Origin: Acidimicrobiaceae bacterium
GTDB lineage: Bacteria > Actinomycetota > Acidimicrobiia > Acidimicrobiales > RAAP-2
Assembly: GCA_027315045.1 (NCBI GenBank)
Contig: DAHUZS010000059.1
Span: 1-40,937 of the forward strand
Reading direction: 5' to 3'
DNA length: 40,937 nt
Shown: piece by piece, positions 1 to 7,910 of the stretch
Numbering within the stretch: the stretch's first letter is position 1
How the letters are laid out: every line of letters begins with the position of its first letter
Program-made: the position numbers and the translations under genes
The notes under the pieces: model-generated
The model's input: the letters and a program-made list of their open reading frames with translations, nothing else
Databases searched by the model: none
Told to the model about the DNA's origin: nothing

Positions 1-363
1 CGCCTGCTCGAGCGTGATCGAGATCCGTGCCACCGAGGTGTCCTGGTCGTCATCGCCGACCTCTTCGGCGACCACCACGACCCTGGCGCTCCCCTCGTCG
101 TAGGAGACGCCGATGGTGCCGATCACCCACGCCGGCTCCTCGTCGGCCCGGAAGACCACCTCGCGGGGGAGGGTACCGGGGCGCCCGACCTCACGAACGA
201 TCCGGGCGAGGTAGCTAGCCAGCACGGCGACCTGCTGCTTCTCGGCCTTGAGCGTCAGCAGTTGACGGCCCTGGCGGCACTGGATGAGGAAGGTCCGCTG
301 GCCCACCGGTCCCACCGTGCCCACCGTGAACTCGTCGGGTGCCTCGAGGTCGTACTCGGTCAT
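1..363 (-). CDS. DUF3090 family protein (C-terminus cut by window edge)
   Basis: The first 121 codons are visible, starting MTEYDLEAPDEFTVGTVGPV and including QRTFLIQCRQGRQLLTLKAEK; the gene runs off the left edge. This matches the DUF3090/TIGR03847 family of about 190 residues, conserved in Actinobacteria and of unknown biochemical function. The ATG overlaps the stop of the upstream histidine phosphatase gene as ATGA, so the two are translationally coupled. That phosphatase and DUF3090 are habitual neighbours in actinobacterial genomes, usually near mycothiol biosynthesis (mshC); this is family knowledge, since mshC is not visible here. Start choice is secure because of the overlap. Function should be left open. 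Confidence 0.85.
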   Translation of the reverse strand, partial: MTEYDLEAPDEFTVGTVGPVGQRTFLIQCRQGRQLLTLKAEKQQVAVLASYLARIVREVGRPGTLPREVVFRADEEPAWVIGTIGVSYDEGSARVVVVAEEVGDDDQDTSVARISITLEQA

Positions 364-974
364 GGCGAAACCAACTCGGCGAGGGATCCAGTCGAGTTGA
401 CACAAAGCACGCCCGGCCGGCCCGGCCCGAGGGCGATCGCCGAGACCGACGCGGGGGAGATAACGATCCGCTGGAACATGTCGAGCGGCATCCCGGCCAT
501 CGAGCCCACGATCATCTGGATCGGATCGGCATGCGAGACGCACACAAGTCGTTCACCCCGGTGCTCGGAGGCGAGGTCGAGCACGCTCTGGAGGACCCGG
601 GTCTGCATCTCGGCGAAGGACTCCCCGCCGGGGAAGCGGAACCCGCTCGGCCACCCGAGCACGGTGCGCCACTCGGGCTTGCGGGCGAGCACCCGAAGGC
701 TCTTGCCTTCCCACTCGCCGACCGCCGCGTCGAGGAGGCCGCTGTGCGTCCGCACCCGCAGGCCGAGGGCCCGGGCGATCGGCGCCGCGGTCTCCCGGGC
801 CCGCTCCATCGGCGACGAGTAGACGGCAGCCGGCGGCGGGGAGACCGCCGCCAGCCGGTCGGCGGTTGCCTGGACCTGCTCGAGCCCTTTGGGTGAGAGG
901 TGCAGGCCGGGGGCCCGTCCTGGCAGCACCTTGCCGGTCGTGGGGGTGTGGCCGTGGCGGACCAGGAAGACCAC
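360..974 (-). CDS. Histidine phosphatase family protein (MSMEG_4193/TIGR03848 type)
   Basis: About 204 residues in the phosphoglycerate-mutase-like fold. Near the N-terminus VVFLVRHGHTPTTG gives the RHG phospho-acceptor histidine. GEWEG supplies the acid/base glutamate and VCVSHADPIQ the second catalytic histidine. The protein matches the actinobacterial TIGR03848 family, which co-occurs with DUF3090; its substrate is unknown. The stop overlaps the DUF3090 start by 4 nt. The GTG at 974 gives the usual family length, but no ribosome-binding site precedes it. In-frame GTGs at 1013 and 1067 are alternatives, and the one at 1067 lies 8 nt downstream of a minus-strand TACGAT box, so a near-leaderless start with a 31-residue Arg-rich extension is possible. 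The family call is firm; the start is not. Confidence 0.85.
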   Translation of the reverse strand: MVFLVRHGHTPTTGKVLPGRAPGLHLSPKGLEQVQATADRLAAVSPPPAAVYSSPMERARETAAPIARALGLRVRTHSGLLDAAVGEWEGKSLRVLARKPEWRTVLGWPSGFRFPGGESFAEMQTRVLQSVLDLASEHRGERLVCVSHADPIQMIVGSMAGMPLDMFQRIVISPASVSAIALGPGRPGVLCVNSTGSLAELVSP

Positions 975-1075
975 GGTTGCGGGGCGCTGGCGCCGGGCCG
1001 CTCCGCTGCGCACGCGGGCCCCGGGTCGCGACCCTCGGGCGACGGTGGTCCTGGTCGAGGGAGGCACGACCCCTG

Positions 1076-1085
1076 ATCGTAGGCT
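1076..1085. promoter_or_regulatory. Overlapping divergent -10 boxes between phosphatase and udgB
   Basis: On the plus strand TAGGCT (1080-1085) ends exactly 6 nt before the ATG of the uracil-DNA glycosylase gene at 1092, the geometry of a leaderless transcript. On the minus strand TACGAT (1081-1076) faces the histidine phosphatase. The two hexamers overlap by two bases, so polymerase could not occupy both at once. No convincing -35 was identified. This is a motif-level prediction only. Confidence 0.45.
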
Positions 1086-1091
1086 CCGGGG

Positions 1092-1775
1092 ATGTCCCCG
1101 AACGACTCGAGTCACCGCCGCCTGGCCTCGTTGGAGGCCCAGGTGGCGGCGTGCCGACGCTGCCCGCGACTGGTGGCCTGGCGGGAGCAGGTGGCCGCCG
1201 ACCGGCGGCGGGCCTTCGCCGACCAGGTGTACTGGGCCCGCCCGGTCCCTGGCTTCGGGGACGCCAGGGCCCGGCTCGTGGTCGTCGGGCTGGCCCCGGC
1301 AGCCCACGGGGCGAACCGAACTGGGCGCATGTTCACCGGCGACCGCTCGGGCGAGTGGCTCTACCGAGCCCTCTACCGTGCCGGGTACGCCAACCGGCCC
1401 ACCAGCACCGGCCAAGACGACGGTCTCGAACTCTCCGGCGCCTTCGTCACGGCAGCGGTCCGTTGCGCCCCGCCGGCGAACCAGCCCACCACACAAGAAC
1501 GCGACGCCTGCCAGGACTACCTGGAGGCCGAGCTCGAACTGCTGAGCGAGGTGCGGGTGTTCGTGGCTCTGGGCGCGTTCGCCCTCGGTTCACTGGCCCG
1601 GCTGCTCGGGATCTCACCCCGGCCGCGCTTCGGCCACCTGGCGGAGTTCGAACTGGCCGACGGCAGGACGGTCATCGCCTCCTACCACCCGAGCCAGCGC
1701 AACACCTTCACCAAGATGTTGACCGAGGAGATGCTCGACGCCGTCTTCGCCCGTGCCCGGGCCCTGGCCCGCTAG
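1092..1775 (+). CDS. Uracil-DNA glycosylase, family 5 (UdgB)
   Basis: A 227-residue base-excision-repair glycosylase that removes uracil, and in UdgB also hypoxanthine and other deaminated or damaged bases, from DNA. Cysteines at 21 and 24 (CRRC) and at 125 and 140 fit the four ligands of the 4Fe-4S cluster in family 4/5 enzymes. Motif A is [14 protein letters not shown] (about 67-80); in UdgB this region lacks the catalytic Asp/Glu found in other UDG families, and none is present here. The C-terminal motif is [10 protein letters not shown] with His199. Length and motifs are complete. The ATG lies 6 nt after a TAGGCT box, suggesting leaderless transcription. It is divergent from the phosphatase gene. 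Confidence 0.9.
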   Translation: MSPNDSSHRRLASLEAQVAACRRCPRLVAWREQVAADRRRAFADQVYWARPVPGFGDARARLVVVGLAPAAHGANRTGRMFTGDRSGEWLYRALYRAGYANRPTSTGQDDGLELSGAFVTAAVRCAPPANQPTTQERDACQDYLEAELELLSEVRVFVALGAFALGSLARLLGISPRPRFGHLAEFELADGRTVIASYHPSQRNTFTKMLTEEMLDAVFARARALAR

Positions 1776-1984
1776 AAGAGCTTGGCGAAGCCCAAATCTT
1801 GTGGTTGGTTACGCCGATTCAGGTTTCGGGAAGCTCTCAGACCCCAAAGCCCGATCAGCATTACCCCACAGAACCCCATGGCGAAGAAGCGAAGACGCGA
1901 AGACGGTTTCGGCGCGGCGTTAGACCAGATGAGCGCCACGACAATGGACGCTATCCACGCTTCGGGACTCTTCGGAGCTCCCAT
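1772..1984 (-). CDS. Possible small membrane protein, unknown function
   Basis: A 70-codon frame starting [20 protein letters not shown]. It has one hydrophobic stretch near residues 11-20 and a stronger one at about 33-50 ([18 protein letters not shown]), followed by a basic tail, compatible with a one- or two-pass membrane protein. The segment has visibly lower GC than its surroundings. An 86-codon frame on the opposite strand covers the same DNA and cannot be excluded, but it lacks any recognisable segment. The gene ends 4 nt inside the tail of udgB, converging on it. I do not recognise a family, and the whole interval 1776-2084 might be non-coding. Confidence 0.35.
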   Translation of the reverse strand: MGAPKSPEAWIASIVVALIWSNAAPKPSSRLRFFAMGFCGVMLIGLWGLRASRNLNRRNQPQDLGFAKLF

Positions 1985-2084
1985 GCGCCGAGTGTACCGC
2001 CGGGGCGAGCCTGGTGAGAGACCGGCGACCAAGGGACTGTGAAGCGCGATCTCCGATCAACCCGACAGCGTTCGCCGAGCCCTG

Positions 2085-3209
2085 TTAGGAGCGGACCGGG
2101 ATCCGCCCTGGCATCGGGACCGCGGTTGGCGGCCAGCGCTTGCGGCTCACGGTGGAGAGGCGGCGCAGAAGGGAGACCGCGCCGGGGTCTTCGTCGATCG
2201 GGCGCAGCTCGACCGCCCCGTCCTTGACCATGGCGTCAAAGATCTCCCGGCCTCGTTCGGTGCGGACGAGGACAAGGGTCCAGTCGTTGAACGCCCCGAT
2301 CCCGCCGGTGGAGATGTCGGCGTGCTCGGCCGCGAAGTCCGGACAGGCCTTGCAGCCCTCGCGGGTCCAGCCATGGGCCTCCTTGAGCGGCACCTCGTGA
2401 TAGGAGCCGTCTTGCATCCACAGCTGGAAGACCCCCTTGATGTTCATCTTCTTGATCTGCTCGCGTGCCAGGTTGTAGCGAGCCTCGAAGAGCTCGGAGA
2501 AGATGGCGTCGTCGAAGGTCTTCGAGCACAAGAGCCCGATCGACAGGCTGAACCTCCTGGCCACCTTGCCGGCTTTGCGGGCTGACATCACCGCCGTGGC
2601 CGACGTCTGGCACCCCATGCCCACGAGGGCGAGCCGCTCGGCTCCGCTCCCGGTCGCCTCGGCGTAGGCCATCGGGTTGGCGCAGTAGGTGTAGCGAGAG
2701 CCCGCCGTCTTGAGGATCTCCTCCCTGGTCCGGGCGACGGCCGGGACTGCCCGCCAGCTGGTGCCGTCCCCTTCGAGGTCCGACACGAGGGCGGCATCGA
2801 TCTCGTCGTGCTCGAGGGCCCAGAGGAGCAGGGCGGAGACGAACCCGCCGTCCTGGCCGGCCTCGAGCAGGTCGGGGTCGGTGGCCCGGGCCAGTACGAC
2901 CTCGGAAGTGATCCCGGACACCTCATCTTCGGTGCGGTCCCGTCCGAACAGGTAGTGGTCGATCTCGGTCTCCCAGTCCCGGAAACGGGGGCAGGCCCGG
3001 GTGCACAGCGTGCAGCCCTTGACCCCGTGGGTGCAGTCGTCGGTCCCACCCTCCTCGGCGACGTGGAACGGTTTGTAGTGACCGTCCTGGTCGTCGTACT
3101 CGAGCACGTCGTAGGGGCAGACCACGATGCAGGCCGAGCACCCAGTGCACAGGCCCGAAGTGACCACTTCTTCGTACAGGTGGGCCCAATGGAGCTTCTC
3201 GGGAGGCAC
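2085..3209 (-). CDS. Coenzyme F420 hydrogenase/dehydrogenase beta-subunit-like iron-sulfur flavoprotein
   Basis: A 374-residue protein of the FrhB/FdhB family, whose members pass electrons between iron-sulfur clusters, flavin and F420 or another carrier. The N-terminus carries two ferredoxin-like clusters: cysteines 21, 24, 27 and 31 (CTGCSACIVVCP) and 59, 66, 69 and 73 (CTLCTRACP). The FrhB N- and C-terminal regions follow (LARATDPDLLEAGQDGGFVSA; TEGCKACPDF-like segment, here REGCKACPDFAAEHADISTG). No hydrogenase or dehydrogenase partner subunit lies nearby, so the partner is unknown. The GTG at 3209 lies 6 nt after a TATGGT box, suggesting it has its own leaderless promoter although the exonuclease gene lies 42 nt upstream on the same strand. 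F420 use is inferred from the family, not seen. Confidence 0.85.
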   Translation of the reverse strand: MPPEKLHWAHLYEEVVTSGLCTGCSACIVVCPYDVLEYDDQDGHYKPFHVAEEGGTDDCTHGVKGCTLCTRACPRFRDWETEIDHYLFGRDRTEDEVSGITSEVVLARATDPDLLEAGQDGGFVSALLLWALEHDEIDAALVSDLEGDGTSWRAVPAVARTREEILKTAGSRYTYCANPMAYAEATGSGAERLALVGMGCQTSATAVMSARKAGKVARRFSLSIGLLCSKTFDDAIFSELFEARYNLAREQIKKMNIKGVFQLWMQDGSYHEVPLKEAHGWTREGCKACPDFAAEHADISTGGIGAFNDWTLVLVRTERGREIFDAMVKDGAVELRPIDEDPGAVSLLRRLSTVSRKRWPPTAVPMPGRIPVRS

Positions 3210-3215
3210 GAGCCC

Positions 3216-3221
3216 ACCATA
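3216..3221 (-). promoter_or_regulatory. -10 box for the FrhB-like gene (leaderless)
   Basis: Read on the minus strand this is TATGGT, matching TANNNT, with exactly 6 nt between it and the GTG at 3209. Transcription would therefore begin at the start codon. There is no Shine-Dalgarno sequence in the gap, consistent with leaderless translation. Confidence 0.4.
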
Positions 3222-3251
3222 GCCAGCGTTTCGGGGGAGGTCCGGCCCCGT

Positions 3252-4139
3252 TCAGCGCCCCCGGGCCAACGCCTGCGCTCGTCGGGCCATGGGTTCGTCG
3301 CGCAGGTAGGTGCAGACCTCGTCGAAGCGGTCGGTCGGCCCCCGCCATCGCAGGTCGCCGACCCGCTGGACGAGGGAACGGTCCACCCGCAGCGTGGCGA
3401 GATCCCGGAAGAGCAGGGCCAGCCCTCGTTGTTCGGCCAGCCGTGCGGCGAGGCCCCTCGCCCCCCGCACGCGGGCCTGGAGCGACCGCTCCCAGTCGGC
3501 CGCCTGGTCGGGAATCGATTCGAGGTGACCGTAGTGGGCCAAGACCGCGGACGCCGAGACCTTCCCCCAGCCGGCGAGACCGGGGAAACCGTCGGCCGAG
3601 TCGCCCACCAAGGCGAGCCAGTCGGGGATCGAGGCGGGGGTGACACCGAACTTGGCCACGACCCCGTCCTCGTCGATGATCGTGGCCCGCCGCCGGTCGA
3701 GCTGGACCACTCGGTCGCCGACCACGCACTGGGCGAGATCCTTGTCCGGCGTGCAGATCACGGTCTGTTCGACTGTCGGATCGGCCGAGGTGCTCGCGGC
3801 TGCCGACGCCAACGCGTCGTCGGCCTCGAGCTCGACCATCGCCCACACGACGACCCCCAAGGCTTCGAGCGCCGACTCGAGCAGCTCGAACTGGCCCATG
3901 AGCAGCGGATCGACACCTTCGTCGGTCTTGTAGCCGGGCCAGAGCTGATTGCGGAACGACTCGATTACGTGGTCGGTCGCCACACCGAGATGGGTCGCGC
4001 CTTCGGCGAGCAGGCTGAGCACTGACAACAGCACGCCCCGGACCGCCCCCACTTCACTTCCGTCGGTCGCCGCGTGGGGTGGCTGACCGAAGAAGTGCCG
4101 GAACAACTCGTAGGTGCCGTCGACGAGGTAGACGTCCAT
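3252..4139 (-). CDS. Stand-alone 5'-3' exonuclease (PolA N-domain-like flap nuclease)
   Basis: A 295-residue protein homologous to the N-terminal nuclease domain of DNA polymerase I. MDVYLVDGTYELFRHFF gives the first metal-binding aspartate. ELEADDALASAAA and CTPDKDLAQCV provide further carboxylates of the active site. LVGDSADGFPGLAGWGKVSASAVL is the helix-3-turn-helix that grips DNA. Such stand-alone enzymes are widespread in Actinobacteria and are thought to remove flaps or RNA primers. An alternative ATG at 4157 would add six residues; neither start has a strong ribosome-binding site. The gene lies between the acyl-CoA dehydrogenase and the FrhB-like gene, separated from the former by 107 nt in which only a weak 5-bp GGGCC/GGCCC hairpin (4190-4206) is visible. 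Confidence 0.88.
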   Translation of the reverse strand: MDVYLVDGTYELFRHFFGQPPHAATDGSEVGAVRGVLLSVLSLLAEGATHLGVATDHVIESFRNQLWPGYKTDEGVDPLLMGQFELLESALEALGVVVWAMVELEADDALASAAASTSADPTVEQTVICTPDKDLAQCVVGDRVVQLDRRRATIIDEDGVVAKFGVTPASIPDWLALVGDSADGFPGLAGWGKVSASAVLAHYGHLESIPDQAADWERSLQARVRGARGLAARLAEQRGLALLFRDLATLRVDRSLVQRVGDLRWRGPTDRFDEVCTYLRDEPMARRAQALARGR

Positions 4140-4246
4140 GTCCGAAGCGTCGCACATCGACCCGGGCTTCACATCCGGCAGCCCTTGACGGGCCGTTCCC
4201 CGGCCCTGGTAGCGCAGACCGAGTCGGAACCGGTCAGTACCCGCAG

Positions 4247-5449
4247 TTAGAGGCGCCCGGCAGCCATGATTCCGAGCACCTCGTTGCACCCGTCTTCGAT
4301 CATCGAAGCGCGGGCATCCCGCAGCAGCTTCTCCACGGGATAGGCGCGGGTCAGACCGTTGCCTCCAAAGATCTGCAGCGCCATGCTTGCCACCTCGAAG
4401 GCCGTCTCGGTTGCCGTGACCTTCGAGGCGATGGCCAGTGCGATGTCCGCAGGCATCGTGGCGCCGTTGTGAGCGAGGGTATGGCGGCTGAGTGCCCGCG
4501 CAGCCTGGGTAAGTCGGTACATGCGGAAGAGGCGGGCGCGCACGCTCTGGTGCTCGATGATCGCGGTGCCACCCTGCACCCGCTCCTTGGCGTATTCGAC
4601 GGCCATCTCGAGCGCGGCGCGCGCCACACCGACGAAGGTCGCGCCCATCCCACCGTTCGCATTGGCCAGCACCGAGTCGGCGCTCCAGGGCCCAAGTTCT
4701 GGCGGGAGCACGAGATAAGAGGCAGGAAGCCGAACCCGGTCGAAGAAGATTTCCCCCTGGTTGAGCGCTCGTTGGCCGATCTTGTCGAGCGGGGCTCCCC
4801 GCCGCACCCCTGGTTCTTCGAGAGGAACCAGGAACGCGGCCGGCCCGGTGATCCGGCCGTCGGAGCCTTGCACCGCGCAGAAGAGGGCGGCAGCGGTGGC
4901 GATGGTGCCGTTGGACACCCACGCCGACTTCTGGCCTTCGATGACGTAGTCGCCACCGTCACGACGCGCGACGCAGTTCGGCCTTCCCGGCATCTCCTGC
5001 ATGCGGCCGGCGTAGATCAGCTGGTCACTCCCGTGATCGGGCTCGGTGATCGGCCAACAGCCGATCACCTCGTCGCCACCGAAGCGCTCGATCAGCTCGG
5101 GATTACCCGACAGTCGAGCCAGGTTGCGGGGAAACTGCGAGACGCCGAGACTGATGGCGAGTCCGGCATCTCCCCAGCCCATTTCCTCGGACACGAGCGA
5201 CTGAACCCGGGCCCGCTCGGTCGGTGCAAGCGTGGATTGCGTGTCGTCGAGGTCGCGAACACCCAGCTTGCGGTAGCGGGCAAAGACGTCCCAGAGCGGG
5301 GAATCCGGGGCAACGACGGCTTCGGGGTCCGCCATCTTGTCGAGGACCCTCCCGACCGGTCGCAGGACCTCTTCGGCAAATCGGTGTGCGGTATCGCGCA
5401 CCGAAGCCTCTTCATCGCTGAGTGACGTCTCGAACTCGATCGTCGTCAT
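4247..5449 (-). CDS. Acyl-CoA dehydrogenase family protein
   Basis: A 400-residue FAD enzyme that introduces a C2=C3 double bond into an acyl-CoA. The N-terminal helical domain is followed by the flavin-binding strand region WPITEPDHGSD (about 130-143) and the C-terminal helical domain with FGGNGLTRAYPVEKLLRDAR. The catalytic base appears conserved as Glu in SMIEDGCNEVLG, the position of the classical YEGT glutamate. Length is typical. It is the last gene of the molybdoenzyme operon, 20 nt after the nitroreductase stop. The chain length or branch specificity cannot be read from sequence. Context (ligase plus thiolase) supports beta-oxidation-like turnover of an unusual CoA thioester. Confidence 0.9.
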   Translation of the reverse strand: MTTIEFETSLSDEEASVRDTAHRFAEEVLRPVGRVLDKMADPEAVVAPDSPLWDVFARYRKLGVRDLDDTQSTLAPTERARVQSLVSEEMGWGDAGLAISLGVSQFPRNLARLSGNPELIERFGGDEVIGCWPITEPDHGSDQLIYAGRMQEMPGRPNCVARRDGGDYVIEGQKSAWVSNGTIATAAALFCAVQGSDGRITGPAAFLVPLEEPGVRRGAPLDKIGQRALNQGEIFFDRVRLPASYLVLPPELGPWSADSVLANANGGMGATFVGVARAALEMAVEYAKERVQGGTAIIEHQSVRARLFRMYRLTQAARALSRHTLAHNGATMPADIALAIASKVTATETAFEVASMALQIFGGNGLTRAYPVEKLLRDARASMIEDGCNEVLGIMAAGRL

Positions 5450-5469
5450 GGGCCTGGCCCTCTCTCGAA

Positions 5470-6279
5470 TCAGGATTGGTCGAAGTGGACGAATTCACCT
5501 TCCAGCCCGAGGGCACGCATGACGTAGCGCAGTTCATCGTCCCGATCGGGTAGGGGAGCCTCTCGCTGGAGCAGCTTCTCGGCCCGCAGCTGCTCTTCGA
5601 CCTCGGGGTCGACCAGGAACGGCCGCCCATGACGCCCCTCGTGGAACAGCTGCTCAAAGGGGGCCTTGCGGGTCTGGCCTCCGGCCTCCCATGACTCGGC
5701 CGGGTAGCCGACCGACTGCAGGCAGATCGGCACCGCCGTGTCGGGCAGGTCGAGCAGATTCGCCACCTGTTCGAGACGCGGACTCGACATGCAGCAGGTA
5801 CCCAGGCCTTCGTCATAGGCAACCAGGGTGGCCTGGGCGACGGCCTGACCGACGTCCATGAAGGCGAGCGGGGACACGGCCATGTCCTTCCACATCGACC
5901 CGAAGACCGGCTTCAACACGTTGTTGATCTGTGTCTTGGTCTCTTCGACATCGACGCCGATCCGGCGCTGGTCGGCCAGGTCGAGCAGGTGTCCCGTCCA
6001 ACGCTCGATCTCGTAGGCCTCGGTGTCGGCGTACCAGAGGATGAAGACCGGCGCCGTCTGCATCTGCTGGTAACCGAGTGGGGGGGTGATGCGCTTCAGG
6101 AGTTCGCCAGACGCCTCGTCGCGCCAAATGACGACGGCGCTGGTGTTGTTCACGTTGCCGACGCACGAGGCCCGCTGCGCGGCGTGCAACATCTTTTGGA
6201 TCTTGGCTCGTTCGACCGGCTTGTGAGGGAGGTAGAAGCGAATGCTGCGCCTCCGGCCGACGACCTCTTTCAGCTCCAT
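5470..6279 (-). CDS. Nitroreductase family protein
   Basis: A 269-residue FMN-dependent oxidoreductase of the nitroreductase superfamily. The N-terminus VGRRRSIRFYLPHKPVERAKI matches the FMN-phosphate-binding RRSIRxF signature. VAYDEGLGTCCMSS corresponds to the usual GLGTCWM-type segment, and ICLQSVGYPAES to the conserved GYP turn. Family members reduce nitroaromatics, quinones, enoyl or deiodination substrates, so the reaction is not predictable. Its ATG lies inside the last 10 nt of the acyl-CoA ligase gene, so it is firmly part of this operon. A flavin oxidoreductase here could handle electrons or a ring reduction in the same pathway; that is inference. Confidence 0.85.
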   Translation of the reverse strand: MELKEVVGRRRSIRFYLPHKPVERAKIQKMLHAAQRASCVGNVNNTSAVVIWRDEASGELLKRITPPLGYQQMQTAPVFILWYADTEAYEIERWTGHLLDLADQRRIGVDVEETKTQINNVLKPVFGSMWKDMAVSPLAFMDVGQAVAQATLVAYDEGLGTCCMSSPRLEQVANLLDLPDTAVPICLQSVGYPAESWEAGGQTRKAPFEQLFHEGRHGRPFLVDPEVEEQLRAEKLLQREAPLPDRDDELRYVMRALGLEGEFVHFDQS

Positions 6280-7910
6280 CGAATGCTCCCCCCTGTCGTC
6301 CCTCTCTGGCTCGCGGACCCCCCCCGGCCCGCCCGGGACGAGCTCGCCTGGCTGTCCCAGGTGGCCGGTCCGACCCCCTGGCGCTTGAGCTCGCCCTTGC
6401 GGGTCCGGTGTGTCTCGGTCTTGGGGAGTGAGGCCCTGAATTCGATGAACCGCGGCACCATGAAGGCGGCCATTCGCTCCTGGGCGAAGGCCACGAGCTC
6501 CTCGGGGGTGACCTGGCAGCCCCCTTTGACCACGACGACCGCCATGACCTCGTCCTCCCCGAGTTCGGAGGGCACGCCGAAGACGGCGGACTCCAGCAGT
6601 GCCGGATGGCGATCGAGCTCCCGCTCGACCTCCCAGGAGGAGATGTTCTCGCCCCGCCTCCGCAGCGAGTCCGTCTTTCGGTCGACGAAGTACAGGTTGC
6701 CCTCCGCGTCGGAGCGCATGAGGTCACCGGTCCGGAACCATCCTCCATCGATCCGGGCCGAACCGGCGGCCTCGTCTTTGTAGTACTCGACCTTGCGTCG
6801 GGTTGGGTCGTCCACTTCGAAGAGAAGCTCGCCGGTCGCGCCCACGGCGACGTCACGACCGTCGTCATCGACGATTCGCCAGCCGCCCGGCGCCTTGCCG
6901 ATCGACCCCGGCGGGGACTGCCCGAAGTTGATGGTCATGTAGCCGCCACCGTCGACGGCCGCGTAGCCCTCGATGATCCGCACGTCGAAGCGACGTTCGA
7001 ACTCGGCCCACACCGAAGCCGGACACGCCGCGCTGAACACGGTCCGCACCGGATTGTCGGCGTCGTCGGACCGTTCGGGCTGTTTGACGAGGATCGGGAC
7101 CATCGCCCCCAAGGCATTGAAGGTGGTCACGCCGTAGCGGCGGGTGTCTTCCCAAAGCCGGCTTGCCGAGAAACGCCGGGCCAGCGCCACCGGGCGTCCG
7201 GCCGCAAGGGCACGCACCGTGGTGAGCAGTAGGGCGTTGGCATGGAACAGGGGCAGGCAGGTGTACAGCACCTCATCGGCTTGGAGCCCGCCCGCCAGCA
7301 TTCGCATGCCAGAGAGGTTCAGCCCGCCGTAGCGGCTGACCACGCCCTTGGGGGCGCCGGTGGTGCCCGAGGTGTACATGATCGTGCTGATCCCCCCGGT
7401 GGCGTCGAGGGCCGAGCCCTGGTGAGTGATCCGACCCGGTGCCAGCTCCTCGAGCTCACCAAGGGCGATCCAACCGGAGGGTCGCCGCCAGTCGGCTGAG
7501 GCCTGCTGTTCGTCCACCACCACCCGGTGCAGGCCGGGCAACCCAGGCGCCACGGCCTGGACCGCCTCGGCGTACTCCGCCGCCGTCACGAGGATCCCGG
7601 CGTCGGAGTGGCCGATCACGTGCCGGAGGCCTTCACCCTTGAGCGCCACGTTGACCGGCACCGTGTAGGCGCCCAGGCGTTGGATGGCGAAGAAGGCAAA
7701 GAGCCATTCCGGCGAGTTCGACATGAGGACGGCCACCCCCGTGCCCGGACCGGCTCCGAGTTCGGCCAGGCCGCCGGCGACCCGTTCGACCCGATCATCG
7801 AGGTCGGCAAACGACAGGGTGCGGTCCTCGAAGAAGAGGAACGGCGCGTCCCCAAACCCCTCGGACTGGGCCCGGACGAGTTCCCCGAGGGTCGTCGGCT
7901 CGGCGCCCAT
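6270..7910 (-). CDS. AMP-binding acyl-CoA ligase
   Basis: A 546-residue ANL-superfamily enzyme that activates a carboxylic acid as acyl-AMP and transfers it to CoA. Motif A3 is IMYTSGTTGAPKGVV, A7 is GWFRTGDLM, A8 is FVDRKTDSLRRRGENISSWEVE, and KTETHRTRKGELKR holds the C-terminal catalytic lysine. Motif A5 is unusual: EGYAAVDGGG stands where a YGxTE motif is expected, so the ATP/Mg-contacting Thr and Glu are replaced by Val and Asp. Overall it resembles the CaiC-like/fatty-acyl ligases. Its start overlaps the thiolase stop by one base (TGATG) and its end overlaps the nitroreductase start by 10 nt. The substrate is unknown; the last 40 or so residues look like a disordered tail. Confidence 0.88.
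   Translation of the reverse strand: MGAEPTTLGELVRAQSEGFGDAPFLFFEDRTLSFADLDDRVERVAGGLAELGAGPGTGVAVLMSNSPEWLFAFFAIQRLGAYTVPVNVALKGEGLRHVIGHSDAGILVTAAEYAEAVQAVAPGLPGLHRVVVDEQQASADWRRPSGWIALGELEELAPGRITHQGSALDATGGISTIMYTSGTTGAPKGVVSRYGGLNLSGMRMLAGGLQADEVLYTCLPLFHANALLLTTVRALAAGRPVALARRFSASRLWEDTRRYGVTTFNALGAMVPILVKQPERSDDADNPVRTVFSAACPASVWAEFERRFDVRIIEGYAAVDGGGYMTINFGQSPPGSIGKAPGGWRIVDDDGRDVAVGATGELLFEVDDPTRRKVEYYKDEAAGSARIDGGWFRTGDLMRSDAEGNLYFVDRKTDSLRRRGENISSWEVERELDRHPALLESAVFGVPSELGEDEVMAVVVVKGGCQVTPEELVAFAQERMAAFMVPRFIEFRASLPKTETHRTRKGELKRQGVGPATWDSQASSSRAGRGGSASQRGTTGGSIRWS

Noticed and set aside
1782-2042. Plus-strand 86-codon frame after udgB
   Set aside because: It lacks any hydrophobic or conserved segment, whereas the minus-strand frame has a plausible membrane helix; neither is strongly supported.
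2808-4025. A 405-codon plus-strand open frame
   Set aside because: It is antisense to the FrhB-like and exonuclease genes and spans the gap between them; composition is Gly/Arg/Pro/Val-rich with no motif.
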